Below are positions 1-12,500 of a DNA stretch of 64,000 nt, in pieces. Made by a program: the position numbers and the translations under genes. The notes beneath the pieces were generated by a model that was given only the letters and a program-made list of their open reading frames with translations, did not search any database and had not been told where the DNA came from. The DNA comes from Crotophaga sulcirostris (Eukaryota > Chordata > Aves > Cuculiformes > Crotophagidae): the NCBI GenBank assembly GCA_013397455.1, contig VYZB01000119.1:363543-427542 (forward strand). Direction: 5' to 3'. Positions within the stretch are counted from its first letter, which is position 1, and each line of letters opens with the position of its first letter.

Positions 1-965
1 GATGCTGCACCTTGGGAAGGGCTACCTTTGCCTTAACAGCCTGGAACTGCCTTACCACAAAACCACGGATTTATAGGCTTCGTGATGAGTGTAAAAACAA
101 CACCCCACCAGCACCCCCCAGCTATGCCAGAACCTGGAGAGACCCCAGGCAGCCCAGGGTGCCGCAATGCCAAGGGAACACATGTGCTGGTTTGTGACCA
201 GTGCCGCGTTCCAGCAGCTCAACACCTCAACCTTTCCTGTAGGAGCCTGAAACCTCAACAAGCCCAGAATACCAAAGTGCAGACAAGTCACCTAGTTAAT
301 ACAATCTAATAAAATATCTGACTATTAATTACACGTGTGAGCAGGGTATACAGCCATCGCAACGTCAATAAACTAGCTGTGCAAAGTCTGTTTTCTAGCT
401 CAAGGGAACAATCCTCGTAGACAAATGATTCATTCACCCGAGTATTTTAAGGATGGGAAAAAAAATCTCCCAGCCCATAGCGTATGTTATGCCAGGACTC
501 AAGCCTGCTCCAGATTTATGTTTTGGCAATGACTGTGAACCCTAACAGCTCATGCCCTCGGTTAAATAGCTGTCAGGTACAGGGATGACGGGGAACTTAA
601 CACAATCACTGCAATTTAATGGGTCAGAAGAGACCCTGGGAAAGAAACAGGCAACAAGTTGTTAGGCAGAGCCCCTCTCTGCCAAGGATGACCGAGATGG
701 GGACTCCTTCCCTCCCCTCAGCTCAAGAAGGGGCTGTGCTGCCTGCAGGAACACCCTCTCCTCTGCATGGGCAGGGCAAGGGGTGCTGGCTGCAGGCAGG
801 AGCCTTGGACAAGGCAGCACCGCTGTTTCTTCTCACTCTGGCACTTGGTGGGGATGGTCCCTAGCAGCAAGAGCCTTCCCAGGAGGGGCCAGGGAGGATC
901 TCCCGTAGGTGCCAAGAGACAGCACGGCTGGTGGTAAGCAGGACAGAGAGGGGAAGTCAACATAC
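1..965 (-). other. CD99L2 intron (left-edge part)
   Basis: This is the intron following the 966-1058 exon in transcript direction. It is ordinary mixed-composition sequence with several unrelated short open frames on both strands. I see no exon, no repeat and no polyadenylation-type 3' end. It is assigned as intron only because the CD99L2 frame ends at a consensus donor (965-964) without a stop codon. Confidence 0.7.
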
Positions 966-1058
966 CATCATCTGGCCTTACATCCGGCCTCCTAGGATCT
1001 TTCCAATCATTCTTATCATCAAGGGCATCAGATAAGTCGAAATCCATAGGATTCTTTG
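966..1058 (-). CDS. CD99L2: CD99L2 exon (third acidic motif), 93 bp
   Basis: The acceptor is GTTTTCTAG and the donor is GATG/gtatgt. The product is AKNPMDFDLSDALDDKND followed by WKDPRRPDVRPDDG. It corresponds to the DFDLADALDDRND segment of mammalian CD99L2. In human the next exon begins near a GGFSDKDLEDI motif. I searched 1-965 on the minus strand for an equivalent and found none, so the gene continues past the left edge. Confidence 0.9.
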
Positions 1059-4000
1059 CTAGAAAACAACACAGGGTTAGCAGTGCTGGCCACAAGCTGA
1101 GGAACTCTGCAATTAATTAATTAATCAAGGAAATGCTCAGCTTTGCCAGGGAAAAATACAAGTGAAAGGGATGAAGCCCCCAACACAAGCACCTCCTGGT
1201 TTTGCTATGCAATGTCACGGCAGATCTTCCAAACCCATCCTGTTTTGCGCTCCCGCACCACTGCGGTGAGAGAAGTCATGTTCTCACGCCGTGGCTCCAG
1301 TGCCAGGCAATTGGATAAATCAAGCCAGATAGAAAAGGTCAGAGCCCACTAGGTGCTCCCAAGGGCCCAGCCAGCAGGGGTGAAGAAGGCAGCTGTACCA
1401 CGCCGGCGTGTGACGTGACTGCTTGGTATTATTTTCCTCTGTAAGCCATCTAGTTGGTACCATGAGCTGGCTCTGACAGAGCAGCTAGCTCCTGCCTCTG
1501 CTAAATGGCACCTAAAACCTTGGCAAAGAGCCACCCTGAGCTCCTCAGCTCTCCCACCAGCTCACACCTTTGTTTATTCTGATACAAAAACAATATTCTT
1601 TTTTTAAGCCTGGGAGCAGCTTTTGCCAAAGCTCTGCCTGCGCAGGCAGCAGAGCCACCCGGCTGACAGAATGCCCTGAGCCTGTGGGAAGGGGGTGCTG
1701 GTGGAGAACATGAATGAACAGACCAGAGACTGGAAATATGGGGTGAGAGGCAGCATCACCACCACAGCACAACCCAAAGACTCTGCCTGCACCAGCAGTG
1801 GAGCCGGGGTGAAACCACAGGGCCTGGGGAGCTCACACTCACCTGGGTTATGCTTGGGAGGGGCTCTCGTAGTTTTTGGCTGCTTGGTCGTGGTGGTGCG
1901 GATGACATCCCAAAAGCTGTTGTCTGAAGGGAGAAGGGAAAAAAAAAAAAGAGACCAAAATGACTTTACCCTCTGAAACAAGTGCTGGGAGGGAATCCCT
2001 CCCCTGCAGAGAGGCTGGGGCTGCGCTGGGGCAGTTCAGTGCTCTGGTCTCTCTGACACCAGGGGCATCCCCTGCCCTCAGTGCCCCAGGGACGTTTGAG
2101 CCCTCGGTGTGGGTGCCCTCGTGGGGACCCCCTGTGCCAGTGTATGTCAGTGGGGCTTGAATTTGAGAAGGGAACAAGCAGGGCTGCCAGGAACACCCCT
2201 CCAAACCTACAGGCAGTGGGACACACACTACCACCTGCTCATGAGAGCTCTGCCACTGAGAGGGGAACCTCGTGCCATCCCCGCTGGCTCCCGCGCTGTG
2301 GGGCAGCAGGACCAGGCGCTGCTGAAAAGATACTTAGGGATGTGCTCCTTCGTCAGGGCAACCTCCCACCTCACAGCAGCTAACAGCTCCATCCTGGTTG
2401 AAAACTCTTACAAACGCTGCTCGGCAAAGCCCCCAGCAGGGGTGTGTGGGCAGCGAGGGAGGGAAGATGGTGACATGCTGGTGCTGACCCTCCTGGCACG
2501 ACAGTGAGAGCCTGGAGCATCCCCTCTGCCAGCTCTGTGACAGCAGAGCAGGACGAGATGGTCACCTTTTAACATCACCTGTTGGTGGTTGCCAACATTT
2601 GATGGAGCTGATCTCTCAACACCCAGTTCCAGCCTCCTGGCTGCCAGGACGGTTCTCAGTTACCTCAGGGAGCATTTCTCCCCTCCCAGAGCCCTGAAGG
2701 TGAGCACACACACTCCCTCCCTGGGGTGCAGTACCTGGCTTCCCTGGCCTGGGGAAAGGCTTCGGCGTTGGCTTGGCTGGTTTGGTGGTGGTCTCCTGAG
2801 GGGTGTCAAAGTAATCAGCCAAATCAAACTCAGCTGCAGGAGAGAAGTGATTGTTAAAACCCCCATCATTTGCAGAGATGGTGTGACGCTTTCAGCACAC
2901 ATCCCCCATGGGGCAGGTCTGTGGGTGCTGTGCAAGCAACACTGCACCATTGCCAGAAGCCACCAGCACCCGTGTCAACACGGAGATGAAAAGGGCATCC
3001 AGCTGCTCCGCTGCTCAATCACAACTGTATTGCAGAGCCTTCAGATCACCCTGGCCATTGTTTAATGCTCCCCATCTGAGCTGTGGCTGCCGCCCACGCC
3101 CACCCCAAGCAACCCCTAAATGATGCACTTTGAGGAGAGACCCACTGGTGTCCTGCAGCATCTCCCAAAATGAGAAGGTGCTGCAGGGATCAAGCTGGTG
3201 CTGGACACACTCTGCTCCCTGCACAGCCACCCGTGAGTGACCCTGAGCTGAGCAGAGTGCACGCGGGAGAGGGGCCAGGGCACAGGAACCCACTGTGGGA
3301 GCCCCTCACTGCCATCACTCATCCAAAAAACACTCCCCAGGGAAGAAGAAACTTGTCGAGACAAAGCGTCAGCCTCAGCATGCGTCCATTTCCCAGGGAG
3401 AGTTTATTGGATCAAATGGCCTCTCGTTTGGGCTGTGATCCAAACACTGAAGCCCTGCACGTGCTTCTGGCACTTAACTTCTCTTGTCCATAGCAAATAC
3501 CATGGTGGCCAAGGAGCTGGACAGTTGGATTTGCTTAAATTTGTGCCAAGATCCACATGTAAGGGTGAGTGGGTTCACTTCCAAGCGTGGCTCTGCTGCA
3601 GTTTATTTCAGGCTCCTCTCGCGGGGTTGAGCAACCCTTGGCTCTTGTGACTGCACTATATTTAAGCAGGTATGTTTGGCCAGAACTGAGCCAGAGGAGC
3701 TGCCAGCAACGACACTCGGGTGAATTTAAGGGAGCTTCCTCAACTGGAGCAGATGCTGTTGAGCTGGTCAGCCAGCACCTCTAATGGGCACAAACAGTCA
3801 GAAAGACATTTTTCCCTGGATGGGGAAACGTCACAAGGCTGGGCCTTTCCATGGAGATCGGGGATATCTTGGAGGTAAAAAAAAGGAAGGAAAATATCCT
3901 CTGGGCTCCCTCCTAGAAGGAAACTAGCAGATGCCATGCAGCCAGAAACAAAAGCCCTTGTGCAGCTGAGCAGTGATTTGTGTCTTTTCCATTAGGATAC

Positions 4001-6564
4001 TGCAAAGTGTGCAAAATTTAGCCGTGACCATAAATGCTCCAATGCCACTTGCCTTCAGCATAGACAGAAATATCAATATTGCATTTACTTTGGCCGTACA
4101 GGAGGAGTGCACATATGCACACTGGCACCAGTTTTCTTACAGGCAAGCAAATGTGTCCCAAAGCAGCACACACACAGCCCACTGGGGGGGGCTCACACGG
4201 TTCAAACCCCCATGGGAAGCAAACCCTTAAACGATATGCAGGCAAGAGGGTCTCACCTGTCCCACCTGATGGCTTTCTGGGTCCCTTGGGAGTAGCTGTA
4301 ACAAAACAGACAGGGAGGAAAATGTTAGTCACGGGCATCACCAAAAATGCACCACTTCTCTTTTGAGACTAAATACCAAAGTTTTCACCACGAGCTTTAC
4401 AGCTGGTCCCTGGTGTGCATTTGTCAACTCAGACAAAAACTCCCATGCACGCAGCGCGTGGCCACAGTGTTGAGCCCAGAGCTCTGCAGGGCACAACTGC
4501 ACCTGAGGTCAAACATTGCCTCCATGCAGGCCAGCACCCCACCACGCTGAGAGCAGAGAGCTGTAATAAGCTGCTCAGAATTAAGACTCCTGGAGACAAC
4601 AGCAAACAGAGCAAGGACAAATACTGTACAGAACAGCGTGAAAAACAAGCATGAGTTGCCAATGTTTTGTTGTCCCCTGCCTGGTCAGTTAGTTAAATGA
4701 CAGATAATTTCCTGTGCTGCGTTGTGTACAGGAGGTTCCCTGACAGCTGGAGGAATTTTGGTGACACCCTGATGTTCAGATTCCAGCTCCCCCAGCCACT
4801 CCTGGGCTAAAACAAACTACAGTCAGCCTTTGGGGGGTTTGGTTATTTTTTTTTTCACCCCCTGTAAACTACTATCTATTAATAGCAGCTAGCATTAGCA
4901 AGTATATGAATAAATTATGAGCGAGAGTTGTGGCTGCTCTATTCCCATTTGCACCTCTGAATAGCGAGTGCTTCTGCTGGGCTTCAGTGTGCCTATTAAT
5001 AAAGTTTGATGTGACCCAGACTCCAGACACTCTATTTGCTTTTATACCAGGGCTGATGTAATGAAGTCCAGAGAAGGATGCAGCAGCCAGGGCAGCCGGT
5101 GGGGACAGTGCTGCCTCTTTCCTCCACTTGCAGCTAGGACTGCAGCCAGGGGAACTCCAACTGCTTTCCCTCTGCATGAGGTGGCTGTTTGGTGTTTCTA
5201 ACCACATCTCCTAGATGAGATCCCTCAGACACACGACCAACTCTAATACCTTATGGTCTGTTCTATCCACCTCCGGCTGAACCTGGCACATCGTGGGAGA
5301 AATGCAGAGCATCCTGACTTTATTCCACGTAAACTCTGACGTAACACAACCTTAAGTGCCTGTGTGTCATTAGGCTTTAAAGAGGTTTCAAAGCCTGCTA
5401 TGGCTTTCACTTCAATACTTGTAGGTGTGTTCTGCATGACCACAGGGGCCAGCATCGCTCAGGGAGTGCTCCCTGCTACGGCCCAGCTGGGTGCTGGGTC
5501 TGGGATGGTCACCATGAACTGTATGGAGAGGCATGGGCAGCGAGGGGTCCTGGGAATGGGTGTTTGTGACTCTACCATAGCATCTCTGCAGCCAGGCAGT
5601 GAAGGGGAGGCAGCAGTGTGTCCGGGCACAGACCAGACTTGGGCTCAGCCCTCAGCGCTGCGGGGAGTTGGGGGATGTGCCCCAGGGATGGGAGATGAGC
5701 CTCCTCCCATCAGCTGCTGTGCTGGCAGGTAAGTTATCTCTTTCGGCTGTAAAACGAGAGCTGCTCCACTGAATTCCCTCCCCCTACAGTGGTGCAAAGC
5801 CCCCACCAGCTCCCAGACCTCACCACTGTTTCTGCCAGGCCACAGGCTGAGCTCTGCCAGGCACCACTGTCCCCTCAGTGACACAGCCTGGCCCCAACTT
5901 ACATAAAAATTATATATTTCAATGCCAAATATTAAATATCAGCATGCCAGTTGCAAGGTCCACCCTTCAAAAATGAGTTTCCTTTAACTCACAGGTGGCA
6001 CTTGAAATTAAGTGAAGCAAAGCAGCAACCCAGTGTGCTGTTTGCTTTTCCTGGGCGCCGAGTTGCAGTGGGATCAGGGAAGGAACCAGCACTGCCCTTG
6101 CCTGGCCAGCTGCCCTCACTGGCTGGAGAAGGAGAGTGGTCAGTGTGTTAGCTTCCAGGCTGATAGGGACACGTATCAAGGTAGGTGTTACTAATGAATG
6201 CAAGGAAGCCAAAAAGATGTGTTCAGCCCTGTTGCTACGTCAAAGAATTGGTGTGCCTCTGCAGTCTGCTCAGGGGAATCAGAAAGTGAAGGGCATAAGG
6301 TCAGCAACCAGCTTCTTCAGGACTGCCCTCAGCCACACCTGTTCCAACCCCAAACACTGCACCTCCCTGGGCAGAGATGATGAGGTAGCTCCTATCCTTC
6401 ACCATCTTCCCACCAGCATCAGATCCCAAAGAACAAATCGTATCTGTTAATAACTACTTGTTTTCTCCTCTTTAAAAGAACAAATAAATGTGACTTACGT
6501 CGCTTGGTGGTGAGGTCATACAGGGCATCTTCTAGGCTGAAGTCATCTCCGTTGTCCCCATGAC
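966..6564 (-). CDS. CD99L2: CD99L2, partial: five internal exons of the extracellular stem
   Basis: CD99L2 is a heavily modified type I membrane glycoprotein of the CD99 family. It acts in cell adhesion and in leukocyte passage across endothelium. Five exons (6564-6499, 4295-4257, 2833-2735, 1923-1843, 1058-966) have consensus AG/GT borders, lengths divisible by three, and identical phase 1. Joined, they give one open frame of 126 codons (378 bp). Seen in the product: three acidic motifs (DDFSLEDALYD, EFDLADYFD, MDFDLSDALDD) separated by basic, proline- and threonine-rich linkers including RTTTTKQPKTTRAPP. From memory, human CD99L2 has the same pattern (TTTTKRP..TTRAPA followed by DFDLADALDD). 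This fits CD99L2 better than its paralogue CD99. The signal-peptide exon and the later acidic, transmembrane and cytoplasmic exons are not seen; the latter lie beyond position 1. The identification is strong, while exon completeness inside the span is inferred. Confidence 0.9.
1843..1923 (-). CDS. CD99L2: CD99L2 exon (TTTT/TTRAPP mucin-like linker), 81 bp
   Basis: The acceptor is TCTCCCTTCAG and the donor is CCCAG/gtgagt. The product is DNSFWDVIR followed by TTTTKQPKTTRAPPKHNP. The threonine run and TTRAP core match the linker peculiar to CD99L2 (human TTTTTTNRPGTTRAPA, from memory). They are the best single evidence that this is CD99L2 rather than CD99. Confidence 0.9.
2735..2833 (-). CDS. 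CD99L2: CD99L2 exon (second acidic motif plus Thr/Pro linker), 99 bp
   Basis: The acceptor is TCTCTCCTGCAG and the donor is AGCCAG/gtactg. The exon encodes AEFDLADYFDTPQ followed by ETTTKPAKPTPKPFPRPGKP. EFDLADYFD repeats the acidic motif of the neighbouring exons. The rest is a proline-rich, threonine-containing stem of the type that is O-glycosylated in CD99 proteins. Phase is 1 at both ends. Confidence 0.87.
4257..4295 (-). CDS. CD99L2: CD99L2 exon (basic Pro/Lys linker), 39 bp
   Basis: This 39-bp exon has a polypyrimidine tract and acceptor TTTTGTTACAG and a donor GACAG/gtgaga. With the borrowed phase-1 base it encodes PTPKGPRKPSGGT. It is too short to be found by ORF length and is supported by splice signals, phase match on both sides, and the proline/lysine composition expected between acidic motifs of the CD99 family. 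Confidence 0.78.
6499..6564 (-). CDS. CD99L2: CD99L2 exon (first acidic motif), 66 bp
   Basis: The acceptor is ...TTTGTCTCCAG and the donor is CGAC/gtaagt. The frame reads GHGDNGDDFSLEDALYDL and ends in TTKR. This corresponds to the mature N-terminus of mammalian CD99L2 (DFDDFNLEDAV), directly after the signal peptide. It is therefore probably coding exon 2, and the only missing upstream coding exon is the signal-peptide exon. It enters and leaves in phase 1. Confidence 0.88.
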
Positions 6565-9500
6565 CTGGAGACAAAGAATCAGCACTGGTTGTACTTGCTC
6601 TGCCCAAAGTAAACTGCCTCTAAATACGGCGTGGTTAGACTCGTTTGCTCCAATTGCTTTACTTTTTAAAGCGCTTTCTGCTTTTTTTCTGAACCTGACC
6701 CATCATCAGTGATGAGGAAGACATCAGCCTTCTCTGAATGCTGTGACTGTTAAATTGCAGAGCAGTCATCTCTGGATTTTCCATTTGTCTGCCCTAATGG
6801 ATGCAGTATAAAAACACACGCTATGCTTAAATTTGTCAAGGAGAGCCTACCAATTCATCTCTTGAGCTGCCACTCATCTGCGGCTGTGCTAACGGTTACA
6901 CGTTTGCTAAACACCATGAAAACATTGGACAGCGCAGACAAGTTTGGTGAAAAACAAAAAAGCCCTACACACCTCATCTTCACAAGTGCCTTCCCACATC
7001 AAAGACTTCATATGAAAATGCTGCTGCTGGCTGCTAAGCACAACTTAGCATTTCAGAGACTGCCTGCATCATTCTGCCTTGGTAATGCGAACCAGGACCA
7101 AACCCCCATCCCAGGGACACACCTGGTGGGCACAGCAGACTTTTTTTGTTAGTAATGCCTCACCACAACTCCAGTCACTTTATAATATCCCAGGGATAAC
7201 TCGGTACTACGCTGTGTTCTCCTGCGATAGGGCCAGCTAATCCTTCCTTTCTCCGTCTTTTTTTTGCATCGCGTTAATTACTGTTGACTTACCCTAGTTC
7301 TGAATGTATTTGTCTTGATAAATTCATGCTTTTACATCTCCAAGCATGCTGAGTAATTAATATCCTTTGGGTTTGCTAAGTACTGCAGCACTGCAAGAGA
7401 ACATTAAAATGGCTTTCCTCTTATTCCTACTGCTAAATGGATTTAGCTATTGCCACCTGAGCTCCCGCGTGCTTCATGAATAAATTTAAAGCTTTACTGA
7501 CAAGGACAACAACAATGGGAAGGCACCAGTCCATCAGAAAGCAGGTATCAGCATTTCGGTGAAAAACTTCTACCGAGAGTGGTCACTAAGTACCGCAACA
7601 CCTTCAGCTCCGGTTTCACTTACTCACACATCACATCTCATTTCATTTGTCACCTATTTAAGTATACTCAGCAAACCTGAGGGTGATTTAAATGCAGGGT
7701 CTATGGCTGGAAAGTTGCAATGGGCTTCTTTTCCCTGGCAAAGTGCTCAGCATTAAGCTACTGCTGGGTGGGTGTGTCATGTCCCAGCCCATGGCTGTGT
7801 TCCTCATCGAGATGAAGGATGCCAATGCTTCCCCTGTGAGCCCAAAGGAATGGCCAGCAGCGCAGCAGTCACTGACCACCATGTGAAATCTGTGGAGCGA
7901 GGTGTGCAGATAAGCCCCCTGCTCAGCACAGCAGCATGGCAGGGCCACGCTTGGCACCCTCAGCCTCACCACACACCTCTCTGCTCCCTTGCCAAAACAT
8001 TTGCCTCTTGGGCCTTATTGCTGGGAAAATACTGGCACCGTGAGACAGGCGGTGCTCTCCTGCTCCCACAGCCCAGATAAAGTCGCAGGGTTATCAAGTG
8101 GTCTGTTGGTGAAAAGGAGCAAAGGAAAGAACATGCAAGACCATCCATGGTGCCAAAACCCATCATCCTGGCTCCAGTGCTTGCAAAGGGTGCTGCCAAA
8201 CCACTAGCATGACCCTGCTGAGACCCCACAAGCTCATTACTGCTGTGACCAACTGTCCCAAGCTTGCTACTCTGGCAATTTCATGCAAGCTTACTTCCCA
8301 AGCTTAGCTTTTTCCCCAACCTTTACTGGATTTTCAGGAACCAGCAGGGCTCTCTCATTCTTGTCTGCCTATTTTAAATTGTGTTTAAAAAAAGGGGGAA
8401 CAGGAAAACTGTGTCGTGTCTCTGGCAGGACAAGAAGTGCTACAAACCCGACTAGAGGGAACAGTGTCATCACATTTCATTTCAATTCCCCGTGCCTCAA
8501 CAGTGGGCAGGGTGAGCTGGCAGGAGCGATATGGTGGCAGCATACCATTGGTATGCTAGGAACTGTCCTTCCCCTCTCTCCCCACTCCCTCTCCTCTCCC
8601 TGATTAAGTAAATGTTAAGGGCACTGATTTGCTGCACACCGAGCCCTGCTGTTAGCGCATCCCCCATGTGCTTCACCAGTAATGTAGGAGCTCAAATACA
8701 AAGTGAAGGGAGTGGGCGCTGTGGGGGTGAGTGCAGCTCATGCTTTCTTCTGATGAAGGGCTTTGGGGGTCGTGGGGCTGCACAGAGATGCCACCCCTAG
8801 CAGGGAATGCCAGTGCCCCCAAATACGAGCTGCCCTCTGCCTGGCTTTGAGGGGCCCTCCAGACACACTGGCTAAGCAGTGCTTCTATCTCCCTGGGTTT
8901 GGTGACAAATCCCCTTGGCATCTCTCCCCATAGGAAAAGAGAACAGTGCCGCTTCCAAAATCACTCTTCAAAGAGCTAGCTGGCACAGGTGGGTCCAGGG
9001 GGTTGAAAGACGCTCAGGGCCCTCCAAACTCATGGGGCTGATGTAGAACAACAATCGCCAATGTGTCCTGGGCTGTAGCTGCATCCCAAGGCCACCCCCC
9101 CCCCCGCGGGGAAGCGGCGTGCATGCAGCCCACGTGAAGGTCTGGAAAACTGTTGACACATTGAATCTGTAAAAGCTTCCCTAGGAACTGCAGTGCTTGG
9201 CATAGCCCATTTCCCAGGGCTCTCCCCCTGCTGCCCATGGCAAACCAAGATCCTTTTCCAGGGCAATTTAAACCCAGGAATCTCTGAGGCGTTGGCAAGG
9301 ATTAATAATAGATTGCCAGTTAATTGAAGCTGACACCATCTTTATTTCATGCAAAGGGTGTTATAGAGACATATTACACCTTTTATGGATCGATAACTTA
9401 GTGCTGCTGTCAAAGGCACACAAACTTGCCTGCTCGCCCCAACAGATAAGAGCTGAACACTCTCCTTATTCTTTCATTCAGTTATTAAGCAGTAACAAAC

Positions 9501-12500
9501 CCAGCACTTCACAGCCAGACACTTAAAACTCAGCCAGCACTCAGTATGCACATTTACCCTCAAAACACAGTTCTTCAGGAGGCAGCGCTGCTGCTCCCTG
9601 CACTGTCTTGTTTGTGCAAATCCCTTTGCACCTGGGGCCCCGGTCCTACTCCACAATCACTGGAGGAGTGGGTCTCACAGGCTCCCAAAGCCCATCCTCT
9701 GATGGGAACCTACTCATAGAACAGAGTATCTTTATATTAAGAGTTTGTGCTCTCTGGGAGAAGCTGGGATATGTTCCTACATACTGCTGAGTTGTAGAGA
9801 TGTCTGTCTGTAATGCACACTCGTGCACACTCCAACATTTCACCTCCCCTTTAGGATGTACCCACATCCTGGTACAGGACTATAAAATCACTCACATGCA
9901 AAAACATCCTCAGTTGGGTTTAAATTGCCCCGGTTGCTTGGTGTTGAAAAGCAGTACAGGATCGTTGCTGAGATTGATGACTAGGCTTAGTTTGGGGGTC
10001 TTTTTTCCCCAACCTTGCACACAATCCTTGGAAGAACTCTTATCTCTGGCTGCTGGGGGAAAATGCACATCCCTGGGGCAGCTCTGAAGTGGCTCCAGCC
10101 CTGTGTGCTGGCTGGCCAAGAGCCCTGGAGCAGGATTGCAGGTCTATGGCAAGGGGGAAAATAGGCCAACAAGATGTGCTTCCCATATTTTTCTTTAACA
10201 GGACAATCAAAAGAAACCAAGCCAGGACATCTCATGGTACCCAATAGGAATCCCCCAACACCAGAGCAGGGAGGTGGGGGGACCCCAAGGCTGCAACCGT
10301 GGCGAGTGAAGGCTGTAAAACAGAAGTGAGAGTTACGGCTGAGCCAGTGCCGCAGGCTCCCCCGCCTCTCACCGCGTCCCCTCGCCTTGCTGGGGGTATT
10401 TTTAATCAGAGCTAGCTGCTCTTTGAAGGCAGAAGGGTTTTGTGCCTTAATGTATTCTCTCCTCATTATTTTCTGTAGCAGGCAGCTGAAACGCGCAATT
10501 GTACTCGTCAGCTTTTTAGTTTTTACAATTATATATATATTCTAATTAAGCCTCACTGTTTGACAAAGCCTGAATTACAGTATCATAACTCACACCCAGC
10601 GTATTGCCAGGCCGTCTGCAGCACTTGGAGTGAGGTGTATTCCATTTTTAGCGCCAGCCCACAGAGCTCTTTGTGCAATATATCTGTGTTTAGCTTCCCT
10701 GGGAATTGAGAGCCCGCGACGGTACGAGATTGACAGCCCGGGAGATTACGGGAGAATGCAAAGCAGGTACAAGGGCAGCGGAAAGTAATTCAAACTGCCT
10801 GACTTTTATAAATCTACCTTAGGAGGGACGCAGCAGGCAGCGGGTGGAGAGCAGGAGGAGAGCACGTGTCGAGGGAACTGAAAGCACCAGGGTCTCCCCA
10901 GTGACCAACCTTGTCTTTTTGGCTCTGAGTTACGGTGTCGGTGGTTCCCTGTGCAGGGCACCCCCAGCTGCGCCAGCACGTTTGGGTAGGGTGCTGGGGA
11001 GGGGGGGCTTGTGCTGGACTGCACCCTCACAGTGGTGTTTCCTGCTGTCTCAGCAAAGATACAGCCCCAAAGGTCTGTGGGGAGCCAACGGCTGCTCCTC
11101 CCAGGGCACAGCTCTGCTCTGCAGCAGCTGGGGTGCCTCCAGGAGCACCAGGGTCCTCAGGGACATCTCCCTGGGTCAGGCAATGGCACATTGCCATCGG
11201 CCAGAGCGGTGAGCCTGGTCAGCACAGACCAGAGCTTCAGACTCACCAGTGCTCTCCACCACCACTGCCTGGGCACCAGTTCTCAGCCGCCTGCCAAACA
11301 TGGGAAATTTATTTGCAAGTGCCAAGTTGCTTGCAAATCTTGATTCCTTGCTGACTATCAAGACCAAAGCACAGTTCTACATGCGTAGGGAGAGCAGAGC
11401 TCCTCAGAGCTGGGGCGTTACAAGTGGTCTCTGGGAGCAGTGTTAGTGGGCCAGGCAGGTAAGGACAGTTTCATTGCAGCTGCACTTCTCTCCAGAGTAA
11501 TGCTCAGTCTTTCTCCAGAATATAGACCTCCTCTTGAAGTTAGTTCTGCCTCTAAAAGCAGACTCTGAGCTTTCTCCTCTCCAGGGAGATGGAGGGGGAA
11601 GGCAGACTGCCTAGGGACGTGCCCCTGCACACAATCCCTGGCAGCAGTCGCCAGGGCAAAGGGTAGCTGGGCTCTGCCACAAAGCAAAGTTGGGGACAAA
11701 CTCAGACCCCTGCACGTGCCACAGCAGCGGGAACGACAGGTGACACTGGGGTCCATCACTCTGGCCTGGGGCATGGCCAGCTGAGAGCGGTGGGACACAG
11801 CCCCCGGGCTGGGGTGGCCTCTGCTCCCTGCAGGGGACAAGGTAACACTGCCATCCTCATTCTGCATTCCCAGTGAAACATTTTGATTTCCAGAAGTACT
11901 AATCAAAATCACTCTTGATTATGGCAAAAACAACCTCTGCTGAATTTTTTTTTAATGCAATTAACAAGGGTATATGGTAATTCCAAGCAATCTTGCTCTT
12001 GAGATTAAAGGAAAGTCTGCCAGGAAGCACATGAATAAAGCTTTAAGATGAGAATTTGCATAATGAAGACTTTCTCTTTGTGGAGGGACTAATGGTGGTT
12101 ATGTTTGAAACCTATTAACAGAAATGCCTAAAAGCTTCCACTAAAGCCAGGGCACTGCTGCCATGACCCATGCAGGTTCTGCCACCCCTGCTGCCCTCCA
12201 CACTGCCAGGTCCTCACCAGGAATCTCAGTTCCACAACAACCCCAGTGCTGCCCTCTCCTTGAGCCACCCAAGCAGCAGGGTGAGCCAGACAGGCACGCT
12301 GGATGGGGGATGCACGAGCACTGCTGTCTGCGGCTCAGGGGGACACACCTCATTTGGGTTTTTAAGCTGCAGGATAATTCTGTGTTTCTGTGCAGCCAGA
12401 CAAGAAGCAGATGTCTGCTGCAATTTGATTTCAAGGCTTACTAGAAATAATTTAAATTATCCGGCAGCAGCACTCGATACGCACTGCACCCAGCAAGTGA

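Larger units (their letters stand above)
1059..6498 (-). other. CD99L2 introns between the five exons
   Basis: Four introns lie at 1059-1842 (784 bp), 1924-2734 (811 bp), 2834-4256 (1,423 bp) and 4296-6498 (2,203 bp). All start GT and end AG on the minus strand, with pyrimidine-rich acceptors. I saw no CR1 or LTR in them. A skipped small cassette exon could still hide in the two longer introns, because CD99-family exons can be under 40 bp. Confidence 0.75.

Noticed and set aside
966..6564. Assignment to CD99 rather than CD99L2
   Set aside because: The TTTT...TTRAPP linker followed by DFDLSDALDD matches CD99L2, and the neighbouring divergent CpG promoter matches CD99L2 synteny.
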